Notes under the pieces: generated by a model
Database searches by the model: none
Told to the model about the DNA's origin: nothing
Seen by the model: the letters and a program-made list of their open reading frames with translations, nothing else
Source of the DNA: Geodermatophilus tzadiensis
Lineage (GTDB): Bacteria; Actinomycetota; Actinomycetes; Mycobacteriales; Geodermatophilaceae
Direction: 5' to 3'
NCBI RefSeq assembly: GCF_003002915.1
Contig: NZ_PVTG01000001.1
Location: forward strand, 434,001 to 498,000
Length of the DNA: 64,000 bases
Translations under genes and position numbers: made by a program
In this document: positions 1-18,174 of the stretch, in pieces
How positions within the stretch are numbered: position 1 is the first letter of the stretch
Layout of the letters: each line of letters begins with the position of its first letter

Positions 1-78
1 GACGATGCGCCGCGCCGAGGCGTCGATCGCCTCGTGGTCGTAGGCCTTCAGCCGGATGCGGATCTTCTGTCCCGCCAT
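1..78 (-). CDS. rpsJ: 30S ribosomal protein S10, N-terminal 26 codons (cut by window edge)
   Basis: The reverse strand reads ATG at 78 and encodes [19 protein letters not shown] and onward, the conserved start of ribosomal protein S10 (small-subunit head; NusE in antitermination). Only 26 residues are inside the window. It lies 165 bp downstream of tuf in the same direction, the usual actinobacterial order of the str operon followed by the S10 operon. A strong terminator-like hairpin lies between them, so S10 probably has its own promoter. Confidence 0.93.
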   Translation of the reverse strand, partial: MAGQKIRIRLKAYDHEAIDASARRIV

Positions 79-200
79 CGCTGTCTTCTGCTCCTGCCGA
101 TCGGTGTTCGTTCGTAGCTGGGGAACGCCGGGTGGTCGCGACCGTCATCCGGTCGGCCCCAGCGGTTCGGGTGGCGTCGCGCACAGTGCGGCCACCCGGG

Positions 201-236
201 GACGGGCGGCGGTGCAGGGGTGCACCGCCGCCCGTC
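201..236 (-). terminator. Terminator after tuf (perfect 16-bp stem)
   Basis: Arms at 201-216 and 221-236 are perfect reverse complements around a 4-nt GGGG loop, starting 8 bp beyond the tuf stop codon. There is no U-tract on the transcribed strand. It separates the str operon from rpsJ. Confidence 0.8.
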
Positions 237-243
237 GGGGGTG

Positions 244-1437
<1,194 letters not shown>

Positions 1438-1525
1438 TGGGTTCCTCTCCTCGTGGTGTCGCAGTCGTGCGTGACGCTGGGGTGGGGTTGCTGGGGGCCG
1501 GGCGGGGCGGTACCCCGCCCGGCGG

Positions 1526-3625
<2,100 letters not shown>

Positions 3626-3724
3626 GGGTCTCTCCTCTTTGGATCGGGTCCGCGTGCGGTGTTCCGGGTGGTGGCCCGGAACACCCGCCGGCCGCGGGGG
3701 CTGGCGGAGCCAGCCGGGGTGGCA

Positions 3725-4195
3725 CTACCAGCGGTAGTGCGCGAAGGCCTTGTTCGACTCGGCCATCTTGTGCGTGTCCTCGCGGCGCTTGACCGCGGCA
3801 CCGAGGCCGTTGCTGGCGTCGAGCAGCTCGTTCATGAGGCGCTCGGTCATCGTCTTCTCGCGGCGCGCGCGGCTGTACTGGATCAGCCAGCGCAGGCCGA
3901 GCGTGGTGCTGCGGGAGGCGCGGACCTCGACCGGGACCTGGTAGGTCGCACCACCGACGCGGCGGCTGCGGACCTCGAGGGCCGGCTTGACGTTGTCTAG
4001 CGCACGCTTGAGCGTGACCACCGGGTCGGTGTCGGTCTTGGTGCGGCAGCCCTCGAGGGCGCCGTAGACGATCGACTCGGCGACGGAGCGCTTGCCGTCG
4101 ACCAGGACCTTGTTCACCAGCTGGGTGACCAGCGGGGACTGGTAGACCGGGTCGTTGACCAGCGGACGGCGCGGCGCGGGGCCCTTGCGCGGCAT
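3725..4195 (-). CDS. rpsG: 30S ribosomal protein S7
   Basis: A primary 16S rRNA-binding protein that organises the small-subunit head; in bacteria it also represses its own operon. The start used is the ATG at 4195 ([11 protein letters not shown]), giving 156 residues, the family length. The open frame continues upstream inside rpsL, but that stretch is not S7-like. The start codon lies 1 bp past the rpsL stop (4197-4199), so translation is probably coupled. The C-terminus NKAFAHYRW is typical. Confidence 0.97.
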   Translation of the reverse strand: MPRKGPAPRRPLVNDPVYQSPLVTQLVNKVLVDGKRSVAESIVYGALEGCRTKTDTDPVVTLKRALDNVKPALEVRSRRVGGATYQVPVEVRASRSTTLGLRWLIQYSRARREKTMTERLMNELLDASNGLGAAVKRREDTHKMAESNKAFAHYRW

Positions 4196-4196
4196 G

Positions 4197-4571
4197 TCAG
4201 CTCTTCTCCTTCTTCGCGCCGTACCGGCTGCGAGCCTGCTTGCGGTTGCGGACGCCCTGGGTGTCCAGCGAGCCGCGGATGATCTTGTAACGCACACCCG
4301 GGAGGTCCTTCACGCGGCCGCCGCGCACGAGCACCATCGAGTGCTCCTGCAGGTTGTGGCCGACGCCCGGGATGTAGGCGGTCACCTCGATGCCACTGGT
4401 GAGGCGGACGCGAGCGACCTTCCGCAGCGCCGAGTTCGGCTTCTTCGGCGTCGTCGTGTACACGCGGGTGCACACGCCGCGACGCTGAGGGGAGCCCTTC
4501 AGCGCCGGGGTCTTGGTCTTCTCGACCTTGTCCTCGCGGCCCTTGCGGACCAGCTGGTTGATCGTGGGCAT
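4197..4571 (-). CDS. rpsL: 30S ribosomal protein S12
   Basis: Decoding-centre protein of the 30S subunit. ATG at 4571 gives 124 residues beginning [11 protein letters not shown]. The two loops linked to streptomycin resistance are wild type: PKKPNSA with Lys43, and GRVKDLPG with Lys88 and Asp89, so the sequence predicts no S12-based resistance. It is the first gene of the str operon; the nearest good promoter lies about 325 bp upstream, giving a long leader. Confidence 0.98.
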   Translation of the reverse strand: MPTINQLVRKGREDKVEKTKTPALKGSPQRRGVCTRVYTTTPKKPNSALRKVARVRLTSGIEVTAYIPGVGHNLQEHSMVLVRGGRVKDLPGVRYKIIRGSLDTQGVRNRKQARSRYGAKKEKS

Positions 4572-4895
4572 GGGTGGCCTGGATCTCCTACCTGCGCTGG
4601 GTCGTGCTTGTGGACGGTGCTGCTGTCGTGTCGCCGGTGCCGGTCCTGCCGGGGCCGCCTGGTCCGCTCGCCAGCCACCACCGGCCCCCGCGGTCGGGCG
4701 TGTCGCCGTCCCCAGGACCGGCCGGTGTGTCGAACCGGACAGGTCGCCCCCCGCGACTCGGCGCCGCCACCTCCGGTCGCCGTCCTGTGCTGGACGGCCG
4801 GCCGGGGCGGACCCGCGGCCTGGAGGACGGACCTCCGGACACCCAGGCGCACCGCGAACGGGAGCAGGCCCAGGACACCCTGGGCACGGCTGACC
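4572..4895 (-). other. Long 5' leader of the str operon
   Basis: About 320 bp between the inferred transcription start near 4889 and rpsL. GC-rich and with several possible stems. I find no convincing gene on either strand and cannot assign a known leader family. Confidence 0.4.
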
Positions 4896-4924
4896 ACGAT
4901 ACCCGCGTGCTGGGAGGCGGTCAA
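4896..4924 (-). promoter_or_regulatory. Promoter of the str operon
   Basis: On the minus strand TTGACC (4919-4924) and TATCGT (4896-4901) are separated by exactly 17 bp, close to the SigA-type TTGACA/TAnnnT consensus. It is the only well-formed pair found between rpsL and the divergent protease gene. Confidence 0.65.
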
Positions 4925-5156
4925 AGCCGGGTCCCGGGCGCCGGACGGGCAGGTGGAGCCTGCCCCCCGGGTGGACCTGTCGGGCACAACCGCCGGGGCG
5001 TCCCGGGCATTCCGGGACCGCACTCCGAACGGTGCGCCGGGGCACCGCCCCAGGGGTGGCGAGGACTGTACCGCGACGGGGCCCGGGCGCCAGGGTCCCG
5101 GACGGCGGGTTCTCCGGTGGCGCGTCGGCGCACGCGCGACTGTCACCCCCTCCCCC

Positions 5157-5162
5157 TACGGT
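5157..5162 (+). promoter_or_regulatory. -10 element for the protease gene
   Basis: TACGGT lies 38 bp before the GTG start of the protease gene. No clear -35 is seen. The GGAGG at 5191-5195 would be in the 5' leader. Confidence 0.4.
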
Positions 5163-5200
5163 CGGTCGCAGCATTGCCACCCACAGCGACGGAGGTCACC

Positions 5201-6166
5201 GTGCTCATCGACTCGGCGCGCGAGCTGAAGGCGCGCCTGTCCGCCCGGCTGGCCGAGGGCTTCCCGGCGGTCACCGCGAGCGGGCTGGGCGGCCGGCTGT
5301 GGACGCGGCCGGCCATCGGGCTGGCGCCCGTGGCACCCGGCCGCGTCCACCTGGCCATCCGCGTGGCGGCCCCCGACGACGCGCGCATCCTGCTCACCGG
5401 CCTCGACGACGCGGTGCGCCGCGAGGTCGACGTCCGGGTGACCGGTCCGATAGTGCCCCTGTCCGCCCCCTCCCCCGGCCGGCTGCGGGCACGGACCCGG
5501 CCGCTGGTCCCCGGGCTGTCGGTGGCCCACCCCGCGGTGTCCGCGGGGACGCTGGGCGGCTTCGTCCGGCTCGACGGGCGGCTGGCGGCCCTGTCCAACA
5601 ACCACGTGCTCGCCGCCGCCGACGCGGCGACGGTGGGCGACGCGGTGCTGCAGCCCGGCCCCGCCGACGGCGGCACGCCCGCCGACCGGGTGGCCACGCT
5701 GGCCGCCGTCGCGCCCCTCACGGGAGGGACCGGCCGGGTGGACGCCGCCGTGGCCACCCTCGACGAGGGCGTGGCGGCCGACCCGGGCGGCTTCCCCGGC
5801 GGGCCGCTGGCCGCCACGGTGCCCGACGGCCTGGAGGTGGAGCCCGACGAGGAGGTCGAGAAGGTCGGCCGCACCACCGGCCACACCCGCGGCCGGGTCA
5901 GCGCGGTCGAGGTGGACGGCGTGGCCGTGCAGTACGACGACGGGGTGCACGTCTTCGACGACCAGATCGAGATCGAGGGCCTGGCCGGCCCCTTCTCCGC
6001 GGGGGGTGACAGCGGGTCGGTGATCTGGCGCAGCGCCGACCGGGCGCCGGTGGCGCTGCTGTTCGCCGGCAGCAGCCTGGGCGGCACCCACGGCGCGGGG
6101 CTCACCTTCGCCCACCCGCTGTCGGCCGTGCTGGCCGCGCTCGGAGTGGAGTGGGTCGCCTCCTGA
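5201..6166 (+). CDS. Trypsin-like serine protease with an N-terminal accessory domain
   Basis: 321 residues from GTG at 5201, chosen because GGAGG sits 5 bp upstream; upstream codons in this frame have no family signal. A chymotrypsin-fold triad can be read as His135 (SNNHVLA), Asp181 (RVDAAVA) and Ser271 (GGDSGSV). There is no signal peptide or membrane segment, so the enzyme is probably cytoplasmic or exported by an unknown route. Residues 1 to about 90 form a separate domain with the pattern IGLA...GxV...VxVxxxGxIxPL, which recurs in the neighbouring 76-residue protein. Substrate is unknown. The gene stands on the opposite strand to the ribosomal and polymerase operons on both sides. The serine-protease fold is well supported; activity is inferred from the triad. 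Confidence 0.75.
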   Translation: MLIDSARELKARLSARLAEGFPAVTASGLGGRLWTRPAIGLAPVAPGRVHLAIRVAAPDDARILLTGLDDAVRREVDVRVTGPIVPLSAPSPGRLRARTRPLVPGLSVAHPAVSAGTLGGFVRLDGRLAALSNNHVLAAADAATVGDAVLQPGPADGGTPADRVATLAAVAPLTGGTGRVDAAVATLDEGVAADPGGFPGGPLAATVPDGLEVEPDEEVEKVGRTTGHTRGRVSAVEVDGVAVQYDDGVHVFDDQIEIEGLAGPFSAGGDSGSVIWRSADRAPVALLFAGSSLGGTHGAGLTFAHPLSAVLAALGVEWVAS

Positions 6167-6224
6167 GGTCCACTCCCTGGTCAGGGGGATGTCGCTCCGG
6201 GCGGGGACGGGGCACCATGGGGAG

Positions 6225-6305
6225 GTGACCGAGCCCGCGCGGCCGCCCGGGACCTCCCTCGCCCCGGGCACCCGGCCGACGGGCGTCAGCGAGGAGCCCT
6301 CGTGA
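6225..6305 (+). CDS. Possible 26-codon upstream frame coupled to the next gene
   Basis: GTG at 6225 opens a 26-residue frame (begins MTEPARPPG) whose TGA (6303-6305) overlaps the GTG start of the following gene as GTGA. A GGGGAG stretch precedes the start, and CACCAT at 6213-6218 could be a leaderless -10 element. The position and overlap suit a coupling or leader peptide. The composition is proline/glycine-rich, as random frames in this DNA often are, so it may not be translated. Confidence 0.3.
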   Translation: MTEPARPPGTSLAPGTRPTGVSEEPS

Positions 6306-6532
6306 CCGACCGTGCCGCCGCCCGCGCCGCCAAGAACGCCCTCGCCGACCGGCTGTCGGCCCAGTCGGGGGTCGTCGGGATCGGCCTGGCGCGTCGCGAC
6401 CGGGGGTACGTCGTGAAGGTCGACGTCGCCGACGCCGACGCCGCCGGCCGGGTGCCCCGCGACGTGGACGGCGTGCGGGTGGTCACCGAGGTCGTGGGCG
6501 CCATCCGCCCGCTGCGCAGCCGCACCGCCTGA
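6302..6532 (+). CDS. Small protein resembling the N-terminal domain of the adjacent protease
   Basis: 76 residues from GTG at 6302, preceded by GAGGAG at 6291-6296. An N-terminal helix-like stretch (residues 1-22) is followed by GVVGIGLAR, a strand VVKVDVAD and a final VRVVTEVVGAIRPL. By eye this aligns with the first 90 residues of the protease 135 bp upstream: both have a helix, IGLA, then GxV, VA..DA and a V-x-V-x3-G-x-I-x-PL ending. No catalytic residues, cysteines or membrane segments are seen. I do not recognise a named family. A partner or inhibitor/propeptide-like role for the protease is inference from adjacency and resemblance only. Confidence 0.6.
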   Translation: MTDRAAARAAKNALADRLSAQSGVVGIGLARRDRGYVVKVDVADADAAGRVPRDVDGVRVVTEVVGAIRPLRSRTA

Positions 6533-6573
6533 GCGCCCCACCGCGGCCGCACGGACCCCTCCGGCGCACCCGC

Positions 6574-6579
6574 TACGGT
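6574..6579 (+). promoter_or_regulatory. -10 element for the LLM oxidoreductase
   Basis: TACGGT, about 45 bp ahead of the gene and identical to the -10 proposed for the protease gene. No clear -35. Confidence 0.4.
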
Positions 6580-6622
6580 CGCGCTGGCGCCGACGCGGGC
6601 GCCGCCGACCAGAGGAGTGCAG

Positions 6623-7666
6623 GTGCGCATCGGCATCCAGGCCAGTTACGCGGGGGGCTTCCAGGAGACCGCGGCGGAGATCGTCGACCTGGAGGCCGCG
6701 GGTCTCGACCTCGCCATGTGCGCGGAGGTCTACACCTTCGACGCGGTGAGCCAGCTCGGCTACCTGGCCGCCGTCACCCAGCGCGTCGAGCTCATGAGCG
6801 CCATCCTGCCGATCTACAGCCGCACCCCGGCGCTGACGGCGATGACCGCCGCGGGCCTGGACTTCGTCTCGGGCGGGCGGTTCACCCTCGGGCTGGGTGC
6901 GTCGGGTCCGCAGGTGATCGAGGGCTGGCACGGCGTCCCCTACGACGCCCCGCTGCAGCGCACCCGGGAGGTCGTCGAGATCTGCCGCCAGGTGTGGCGG
7001 CGGGAGCGGCTGGTGCACGAGGGCCCGAAGTACACCGTGCCGCTCCCCGCCGAGCAGGGCACCGGGCTGGGCAAGCCGCTGAAGCTGATCAACACGCCGG
7101 TCCGGGAGCGGATCCCGGTCATGCTGGCCGCGCTGGGGCCGAAGAACGTCGAGCTCGCCGCCGAGATCGCCGAGGTCTGGGAGCCGATCTGGTTCATGCC
7201 GGAGAAGGCCGACGCGGTGTGGGGCGACTCGCTGCGCGCCGGGAAGGCCAGGCGCGGCGACGAGCTGGGCGAGCTGCAGGTCATCTGCGGCGTCCCGGTG
7301 GCCATCGGGGACGACGTCGACCACCTGCACGACCAGGTGCGGCCGCACCTGGCGCTCTACGTCGGCGGCATGGGCGCCAAGGGCAGAAACTTCTACAACG
7401 ACCTCGCGCGGCGCTACGGCTACGAGGAGGCGGCCGAGACCGTCCAGGAGCTCTACCTGGGTGGGAGGAAGGACGAGGCCGCCGCCGCCCTGCCCGACGA
7501 GTTCGTGCGCAGGGTCTCCCTCATCGGCCCCGAGGGCTACGTCGCCGAGCGGGTGGCCGCCTACGCCGAGGCCGGCGTCACGACCCTCGCGCTGCAGCCC
7601 CTCGACGACAGCCGCGAGGGCCGGCTGCGGACCGTGGAGACCATGCGGCGCCTGGCCGACCGGTAG
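6623..7666 (+). CDS. LLM-class F420-dependent oxidoreductase (Rv3520c-like)
   Basis: A luciferase-like TIM-barrel protein of about 348 residues, expected to use coenzyme F420 as hydride carrier. Family features are VRIGIQASYAGGF at the N-terminus, GGRFTLGLGASGPQVIEGWHG in the middle, the conserved insert around LKLINTPVRERIPVMLAALGPKNVELAAEIA, and EVWEPIWFMPEKA. It resembles the mycobacterial Rv3520c type, but the substrate is unknown. GAGGAG at 6612-6617 favours the GTG at 6623; a GTG at 6617 overlaps that ribosome-binding site. The TAG stop lies inside a large inverted repeat. Confidence 0.8.
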   Translation: MRIGIQASYAGGFQETAAEIVDLEAAGLDLAMCAEVYTFDAVSQLGYLAAVTQRVELMSAILPIYSRTPALTAMTAAGLDFVSGGRFTLGLGASGPQVIEGWHGVPYDAPLQRTREVVEICRQVWRRERLVHEGPKYTVPLPAEQGTGLGKPLKLINTPVRERIPVMLAALGPKNVELAAEIAEVWEPIWFMPEKADAVWGDSLRAGKARRGDELGELQVICGVPVAIGDDVDHLHDQVRPHLALYVGGMGAKGRNFYNDLARRYGYEEAAETVQELYLGGRKDEAAAALPDEFVRRVSLIGPEGYVAERVAAYAEAGVTTLALQPLDDSREGRLRTVETMRRLADR

Positions 7667-7706
7667 GACGCGGATTGCGTCACGTGACGCTGTCGTCGTC
7701 CTACCG
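7661..7706. repeat. Two-tier symmetrical palindrome at the LLM gene end
   Basis: Perfect 10-bp arms CGGTAGGACG (7661-7670) and CGTCCTACCG (7697-7706) flank, with equal 6-bp spacers, a perfect 14-bp palindrome GCGTCACGTGACGC (7677-7690). The left arm includes the LLM stop codon. It could be a protein-binding site or part of a termination region; the terminator itself follows at 7745. Confidence 0.7.
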
Positions 7707-7744
7707 CGCACCGCAGCGCGACCTGATCGTGGCCGCCAACGCGG

Positions 7745-7780
7745 AAGGGCCCCGCAGGTCTCTCGACCTGCGGGGCCCTT
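7745..7780. terminator. Bidirectional terminator between the LLM gene and rpoC
   Basis: Perfect 16-bp arms (7745-7760 and 7765-7780) with a 4-nt TCTC loop, between convergent genes; the rpoC stop is at 7799. A short TTCT follows on the plus strand, but there is no true U-tract. Confidence 0.85.
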
Positions 7781-7798
7781 CTCACGTGCTACCGGGGA

Positions 7799-11704
<3,906 letters not shown>

Positions 11705-11803
11705 TGAGTGGACCCCTTTCCCGGGGCTCGTTACTGCACTTCTTGTCGGGTGGCTGGAGGGACGCCGGCCGGCTCGTCACACGACGGGCCGGCCGGCGGC
11801 CGA

Positions 11804-15313
<3,510 letters not shown>

Positions 15314-15520
15314 GATGCGTCCTTCCAAGGACATCACGACGTGCGGGCGGTGGGTGCGGTTCGTCCTGGGTCGTCGTCGGAGGTGGCGGCGCCGTCCGCG
15401 GCGTCCGGCCCGCCGGGTCGACGGTCAGGTCGACGGCTGGGACGCGGGGCGACCGGGATCCCGGGCACCCCGAGTGACCCGTCTCGGCGGGCAGGCAGTC
15501 AGAGGGCAGCGCAACAGGGA
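15314..15520 (-). other. 5' leader of rpoBC
   Basis: About 200 bp from the inferred start of transcription to the rpoB TTG. No gene or recognisable leader motif seen. It carries the rpoB ribosome-binding site at its end. Confidence 0.4.
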
Positions 15521-15549
15521 ACCCTACCCCTGCTGGCGCGCGCTGTCCA
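15521..15549 (-). promoter_or_regulatory. Promoter of rpoBC
   Basis: On the minus strand TGGACA (15544-15549) and TAGGGT (15521-15526) are 17 bp apart. It is placed between the rplL-side hairpin and rpoB, allowing rpoBC to be expressed apart from rplJL. Confidence 0.65.
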
Positions 15550-15726
15550 CGTCGGGGTGAGGGCGACGAGCGCCACACCCCCCGGGAAGGACAGCGTCGC
15601 GTCGTCCGGGCGGTTCCGCGCGGCCATGATGCCAGCCGGAGGGCCCCGGTGTCTCCGCCACGCCCACGGAAGGCGCGTCCCGCGCGCCGATCCGCCGTGC
15701 CGCGGACGCGGGTCACCGGACGCGAC

Positions 15727-15756
15727 GGGGCCGCCCTCCCGGAGGAGAGCGGCCCC
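15727..15756 (-). terminator. Hairpin between rplL and rpoB (terminator or attenuator)
   Basis: Arms 15727-15739 and 15744-15756 pair over 13 positions with one mismatch around a 4-nt loop. Lying about 145 bp after the rplL stop and upstream of the rpoB promoter, it could reduce read-through from rplJL into rpoBC, a known control point in bacteria. Confidence 0.55.
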
Positions 15757-15803
15757 TGTGGCGTGCTCGGGTGGTGCGTTCCCCGGCTCAGGCCGGGGAG
15801 GGC

Positions 15804-15914
15804 GTCACGTGACGGTGACGTACCCGGCCTCGTGATCGGGCCGGGCGGGGGTCACGTGACGGTGACGTACCCGGCCTCGTGATGAAGCCGGGTGGGGGTC
15901 ACTTGACGGTGACG
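15804..15914 (-). repeat. 47-bp-period tandem repeat sharing the rplL 3' end
   Basis: A 33-bp sequence starting GTCACGTGACGGTGACG is identical at 15804-15836 and 15851-15883. A third, degenerate start (GTCACTTGACGGTGACG, 15898-15914) falls 47 bp further and contains the rplL stop codon and last codons. Read on the minus strand each intergenic copy ends V-T-V-T-stop, echoing the rplL ending VTVK-stop. This looks like local duplication of the gene's tail. Confidence 0.85.
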
Positions 15915-16294
15915 GTGGCGCCGGCGCCCTCGAGGGCGGCCTTGGCCTTCTCGGCAGCGTCCTTGGCGACCTTCTCCAGGACCGGCTTCGGCGCGCCGTC
16001 GACCAGGTCCTTGGCCTCCTTGAGGCCGAGCGAGGTCAGGCCGCGCACCTCCTTGATGACCTGGATCTTCTTGTCGCCGGCGCTCTCGAGGATGACGTCG
16101 AACTCGTCCTGCTCCTCGGCGGCGGGGGCACCGCCGTCGCCGGCACCACCGGCGGCCGGGGCGGCCGCGACGGCGACGGGAGCAGCCGCGGTGACCTCGA
16201 AGGTCTCCTCGAACTGCTTCACGAAGTCGGACAGCTCGAGCAGCGTCATCTCCTTGAACGCGTCGAGCAGCTCCGTGGTGGAAAGCTTGGCCAT
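15899..16294 (-). CDS. rplL: 50S ribosomal protein L7/L12
   Basis: Stalk protein that recruits translational GTPases. 131 residues: N-terminal dimerisation helices ([28 protein letters not shown]), an Ala/Gly-rich hinge (about residues 45-65), and the C-terminal domain with [21 protein letters not shown] at 16294 follows AGAAGGAG. It lies 17 bp after rplJ and is co-transcribed with it. Its last codons are part of a tandem repeat that continues into the intergenic region. Confidence 0.97.
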   Translation of the reverse strand: MAKLSTTELLDAFKEMTLLELSDFVKQFEETFEVTAAAPVAVAAAPAAGGAGDGGAPAAEEQDEFDVILESAGDKKIQVIKEVRGLTSLGLKEAKDLVDGAPKPVLEKVAKDAAEKAKAALEGAGATVTVK

Positions 16295-16311
16295 GGTCGT
16301 CTCCTTCTGGG

Positions 16312-16920
16312 TCAGTCGGTGCTGGCCGCGGTGTCCGCGGCGTCAGCGGTGTCGGTGGTGGTGTCGGCAGCAGCGGAGTCGGCGGCGGGAGCGGCGGGGC
16401 CCTCGGCGGACTCCTTCTTCTCCTGCAGCGCCGCGGCCAGGCGGGCGACCTGCGACAGCGGGGCCTGGAACAGGCCGGCGGCCTTGGTCAGGTTGCCCTT
16501 CATCGCGCCGGCCAGCTTGGCCAGCAGCACCTCGCGCGGCTCGACGTCGGCCAGGGCGGTGACCTCGGCGGGGCTGACGGTGCGGCCCTCGACGACGCCG
16601 CCCTTGACGACGAGCAGCGGGTTGGCGCGCGCGAAGTCGCGGATGGCCTTGGCGGCCTCGACGACGTCGCCCTCGATGAAGGCGATCGCGGTGGGGCCGT
16701 TGAGCAGCGGGCCGAGGTCGGTGTGGCCGACCGAGTCCGCCGCCCGCTTCGTCAGGGTGTTCTTGACGACGGCGTAGCTGCTGCCCGCACCGAGGGAACG
16801 GCGCAGCTGGGTCAGCTGCGCCACGGTGAGCCCGCGGTACTCGGTGAGCACGGCCGCGCTGGACTTCTGGAACCGCTCGGTGATCTCGTCGATCACCGCG
16901 GCCTTCGCCTGCGTGGGCAT
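16312..16920 (-). CDS. rplJ: 50S ribosomal protein L10
   Basis: Stalk base that binds L7/L12 dimers and 23S rRNA. The ATG at 16920 ([17 protein letters not shown]) follows GAGAGGAGG and gives 202 residues. The longer open frame upstream has no L10 similarity. [17 protein letters not shown] and the L12-binding C-terminal helix are present. The last 30 residues are a low-complexity Ala/Asp/Thr tail ([17 protein letters not shown]), longer than in many L10 proteins and probably disordered. Confidence 0.96.
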   Translation of the reverse strand: MPTQAKAAVIDEITERFQKSSAAVLTEYRGLTVAQLTQLRRSLGAGSSYAVVKNTLTKRAADSVGHTDLGPLLNGPTAIAFIEGDVVEAAKAIRDFARANPLLVVKGGVVEGRTVSPAEVTALADVEPREVLLAKLAGAMKGNLTKAAGLFQAPLSQVARLAAALQEKKESAEGPAAPAADSAAADTTTDTADAADTAASTD

Positions 16921-17138
16921 GGGCCTCCTCTCGTCTGACGGGCGACCGCCCGTGCGCCGTACGAGCGCGGGCGATCCGGGCCCGGAGACGAGGAACGCCC
17001 CGGCGCAGGGCGCACGGGGCGAGGGACACGCGCACGGGGCGCCGCGTCGATCGAACCGTCCTCCTGCGCGGGCCGCCCGGGATCCGGGACCTTCGATCAC
17101 ACGCGGACGTGCGACGACCAGCGGTCGTGGGGGGAACA
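16921..17138 (-). ncRNA. rplJ leader, possible L10-L12 autoregulatory site
   Basis: About 215 nt between the proposed -10 and rplJ, with several stem-forming GC tracts. Many bacteria carry an L10(L12)4-binding leader here, and position is the main support. I could not confirm the conserved kink-turn by eye. Confidence 0.4.
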
Positions 17139-17144
17139 GGTCAC

Positions 17145-17150
17145 AGCGTA
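17145..17150 (-). promoter_or_regulatory. -10 element of rplJL
   Basis: TACGCT on the minus strand, between the rplA terminators and rplJ. No good -35 at the expected distance. Confidence 0.45.
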
Positions 17151-17210
17151 CGCCATGTCGCGGGGACGCCGTCCGTCACCCTCGTCACCTGGCGACGGCG
17201 CCGGACACGC

Positions 17211-17245
17211 CGAGGCCCCGCAGCGCGGTGCGCTGCGGGGCCTCG
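17211..17245 (-). terminator. Terminator after rplA (perfect 16-bp stem)
   Basis: Arms 17211-17226 and 17230-17245 are exact reverse complements around a 3-nt loop. It is the second of two hairpins behind rplA; the first is the element at 17260-17319. It separates rplKA from rplJL. Confidence 0.85.
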
Positions 17246-17259
17246 GGACCCGCTGGAAC

Positions 17260-17319
17260 GGCCCTCTCGCAGGGGCCCGCCGCGAGCGTCAGCGAGCGGT
17301 GGGGGGCGAGAGGGTCCTT
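17260..17319 (-). repeat. Post-stop hairpin element, copy A
   Basis: A 60-bp imperfect hairpin: outer arms GGCCCTCTCGC and GCGAGAGGGTC, inner arms CCCGCCGC and GCGGTGGG. On the minus strand it begins GGAAGGACC directly behind the rplA stop. Its 21-bp core CAGGGGCCCGCCGCGAGCG+TC (17270-17290) is identical to 36581-36601 behind the polyprenyl synthase gene. It may act as a terminator. Confidence 0.75.
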
Positions 17320-17321
17320 CC

Positions 17322-18041
17322 TCAGGCGGTGGTCTCGTCCACCGTGAGGTTGCGGGTGCGGTTCGGGTCGACGGGGATGCCCGGGCCCATGGTGGTGGAG
17401 ATGGTGACCTTCTTCAGGTACCGGCCCTTGGCCGCGGCCGGCTTGGCGCGCAGCACCTCGTCGAGGGCGGCGGCGTAGTTCTCGACCAGCTTCGTGTCGT
17501 CGAAGGAGGTCTTGCCGATCACCAGGTGCAGGTTGGCCTGCTTGTCGACGCGGAAGTTGATCTTCCCGCCCTTGATGTCGGCGACGGCCTTGGTGACGTC
17601 GGGGGTCACCGTGCCGGTCTTCGGGTTCGGCATCAGGCCGCGGGGGCCGAGGATGCGCGCGATCCGGCCGACCTTGGCCATCTGGTCGGGGGTGGCGATC
17701 GCGGCGTCGAAGTCCAGGAAGCCCTCCTGGATGCGCGCGATCAGGTCGTCGGAGCCGACGACGTCGGCGCCGGCCGCCTCGGCCTCGGTGGCCTTGTCAC
17801 CGGTCGCGAAGACGATGACGCGGGCGGTCTTGCCGGTGCCGTGCGGCAGGTTGACCGTGCCGCGGACCATCTGGTCGGCCTTGCGCGGGTCGACGCCGAG
17901 CCGCATGGCCACCTCGACGGTGGCGTCGTAGGACGTCGGCGAGGTCTCCTTCGCCAGCCCGGCCGCCTGCAGCGGGCTGTAGAGGCTCTCGCGGTCGACC
18001 TTGGCGGCCGCCTCCAGGTACTTCTTGCCGTGCTTCGCCAT
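17322..18041 (-). CDS. rplA: 50S ribosomal protein L1
   Basis: L1-stalk protein that helps release deacylated tRNA and acts as a translational repressor of the L11 operon. ATG at 18041 ([16 protein letters not shown]) follows GAGAGGAC, giving 239 residues. Family signatures [16 protein letters not shown] and [15 protein letters not shown] are present. It lies 133 bp after rplK. The upstream continuation of the frame is not L1-like and was excluded. Confidence 0.97.
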   Translation of the reverse strand: MAKHGKKYLEAAAKVDRESLYSPLQAAGLAKETSPTSYDATVEVAMRLGVDPRKADQMVRGTVNLPHGTGKTARVIVFATGDKATEAEAAGADVVGSDDLIARIQEGFLDFDAAIATPDQMAKVGRIARILGPRGLMPNPKTGTVTPDVTKAVADIKGGKINFRVDKQANLHLVIGKTSFDDTKLVENYAAALDEVLRAKPAAAKGRYLKKVTISTTMGPGIPVDPNRTRNLTVDETTA

Positions 18042-18174
18042 GGTGGTGTCCTCTCCCCCGGGCGGTGCCGGGGATCGTGTGGTGCGCGGGCCTGGCGCGG
18101 CCCTCCCACGAGTGCGCAGACGGGTCCGTGCGGACGCGGTGGTGCAACGCCGCCGGGATGCGGCGGCTTCCGCC

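Noticed and set aside
15804-15914. 47-bp period repeat as a CRISPR array
   Set aside because: The 14-bp non-identical segments are too short and few to be spacers, and the third unit is the end of rplL.
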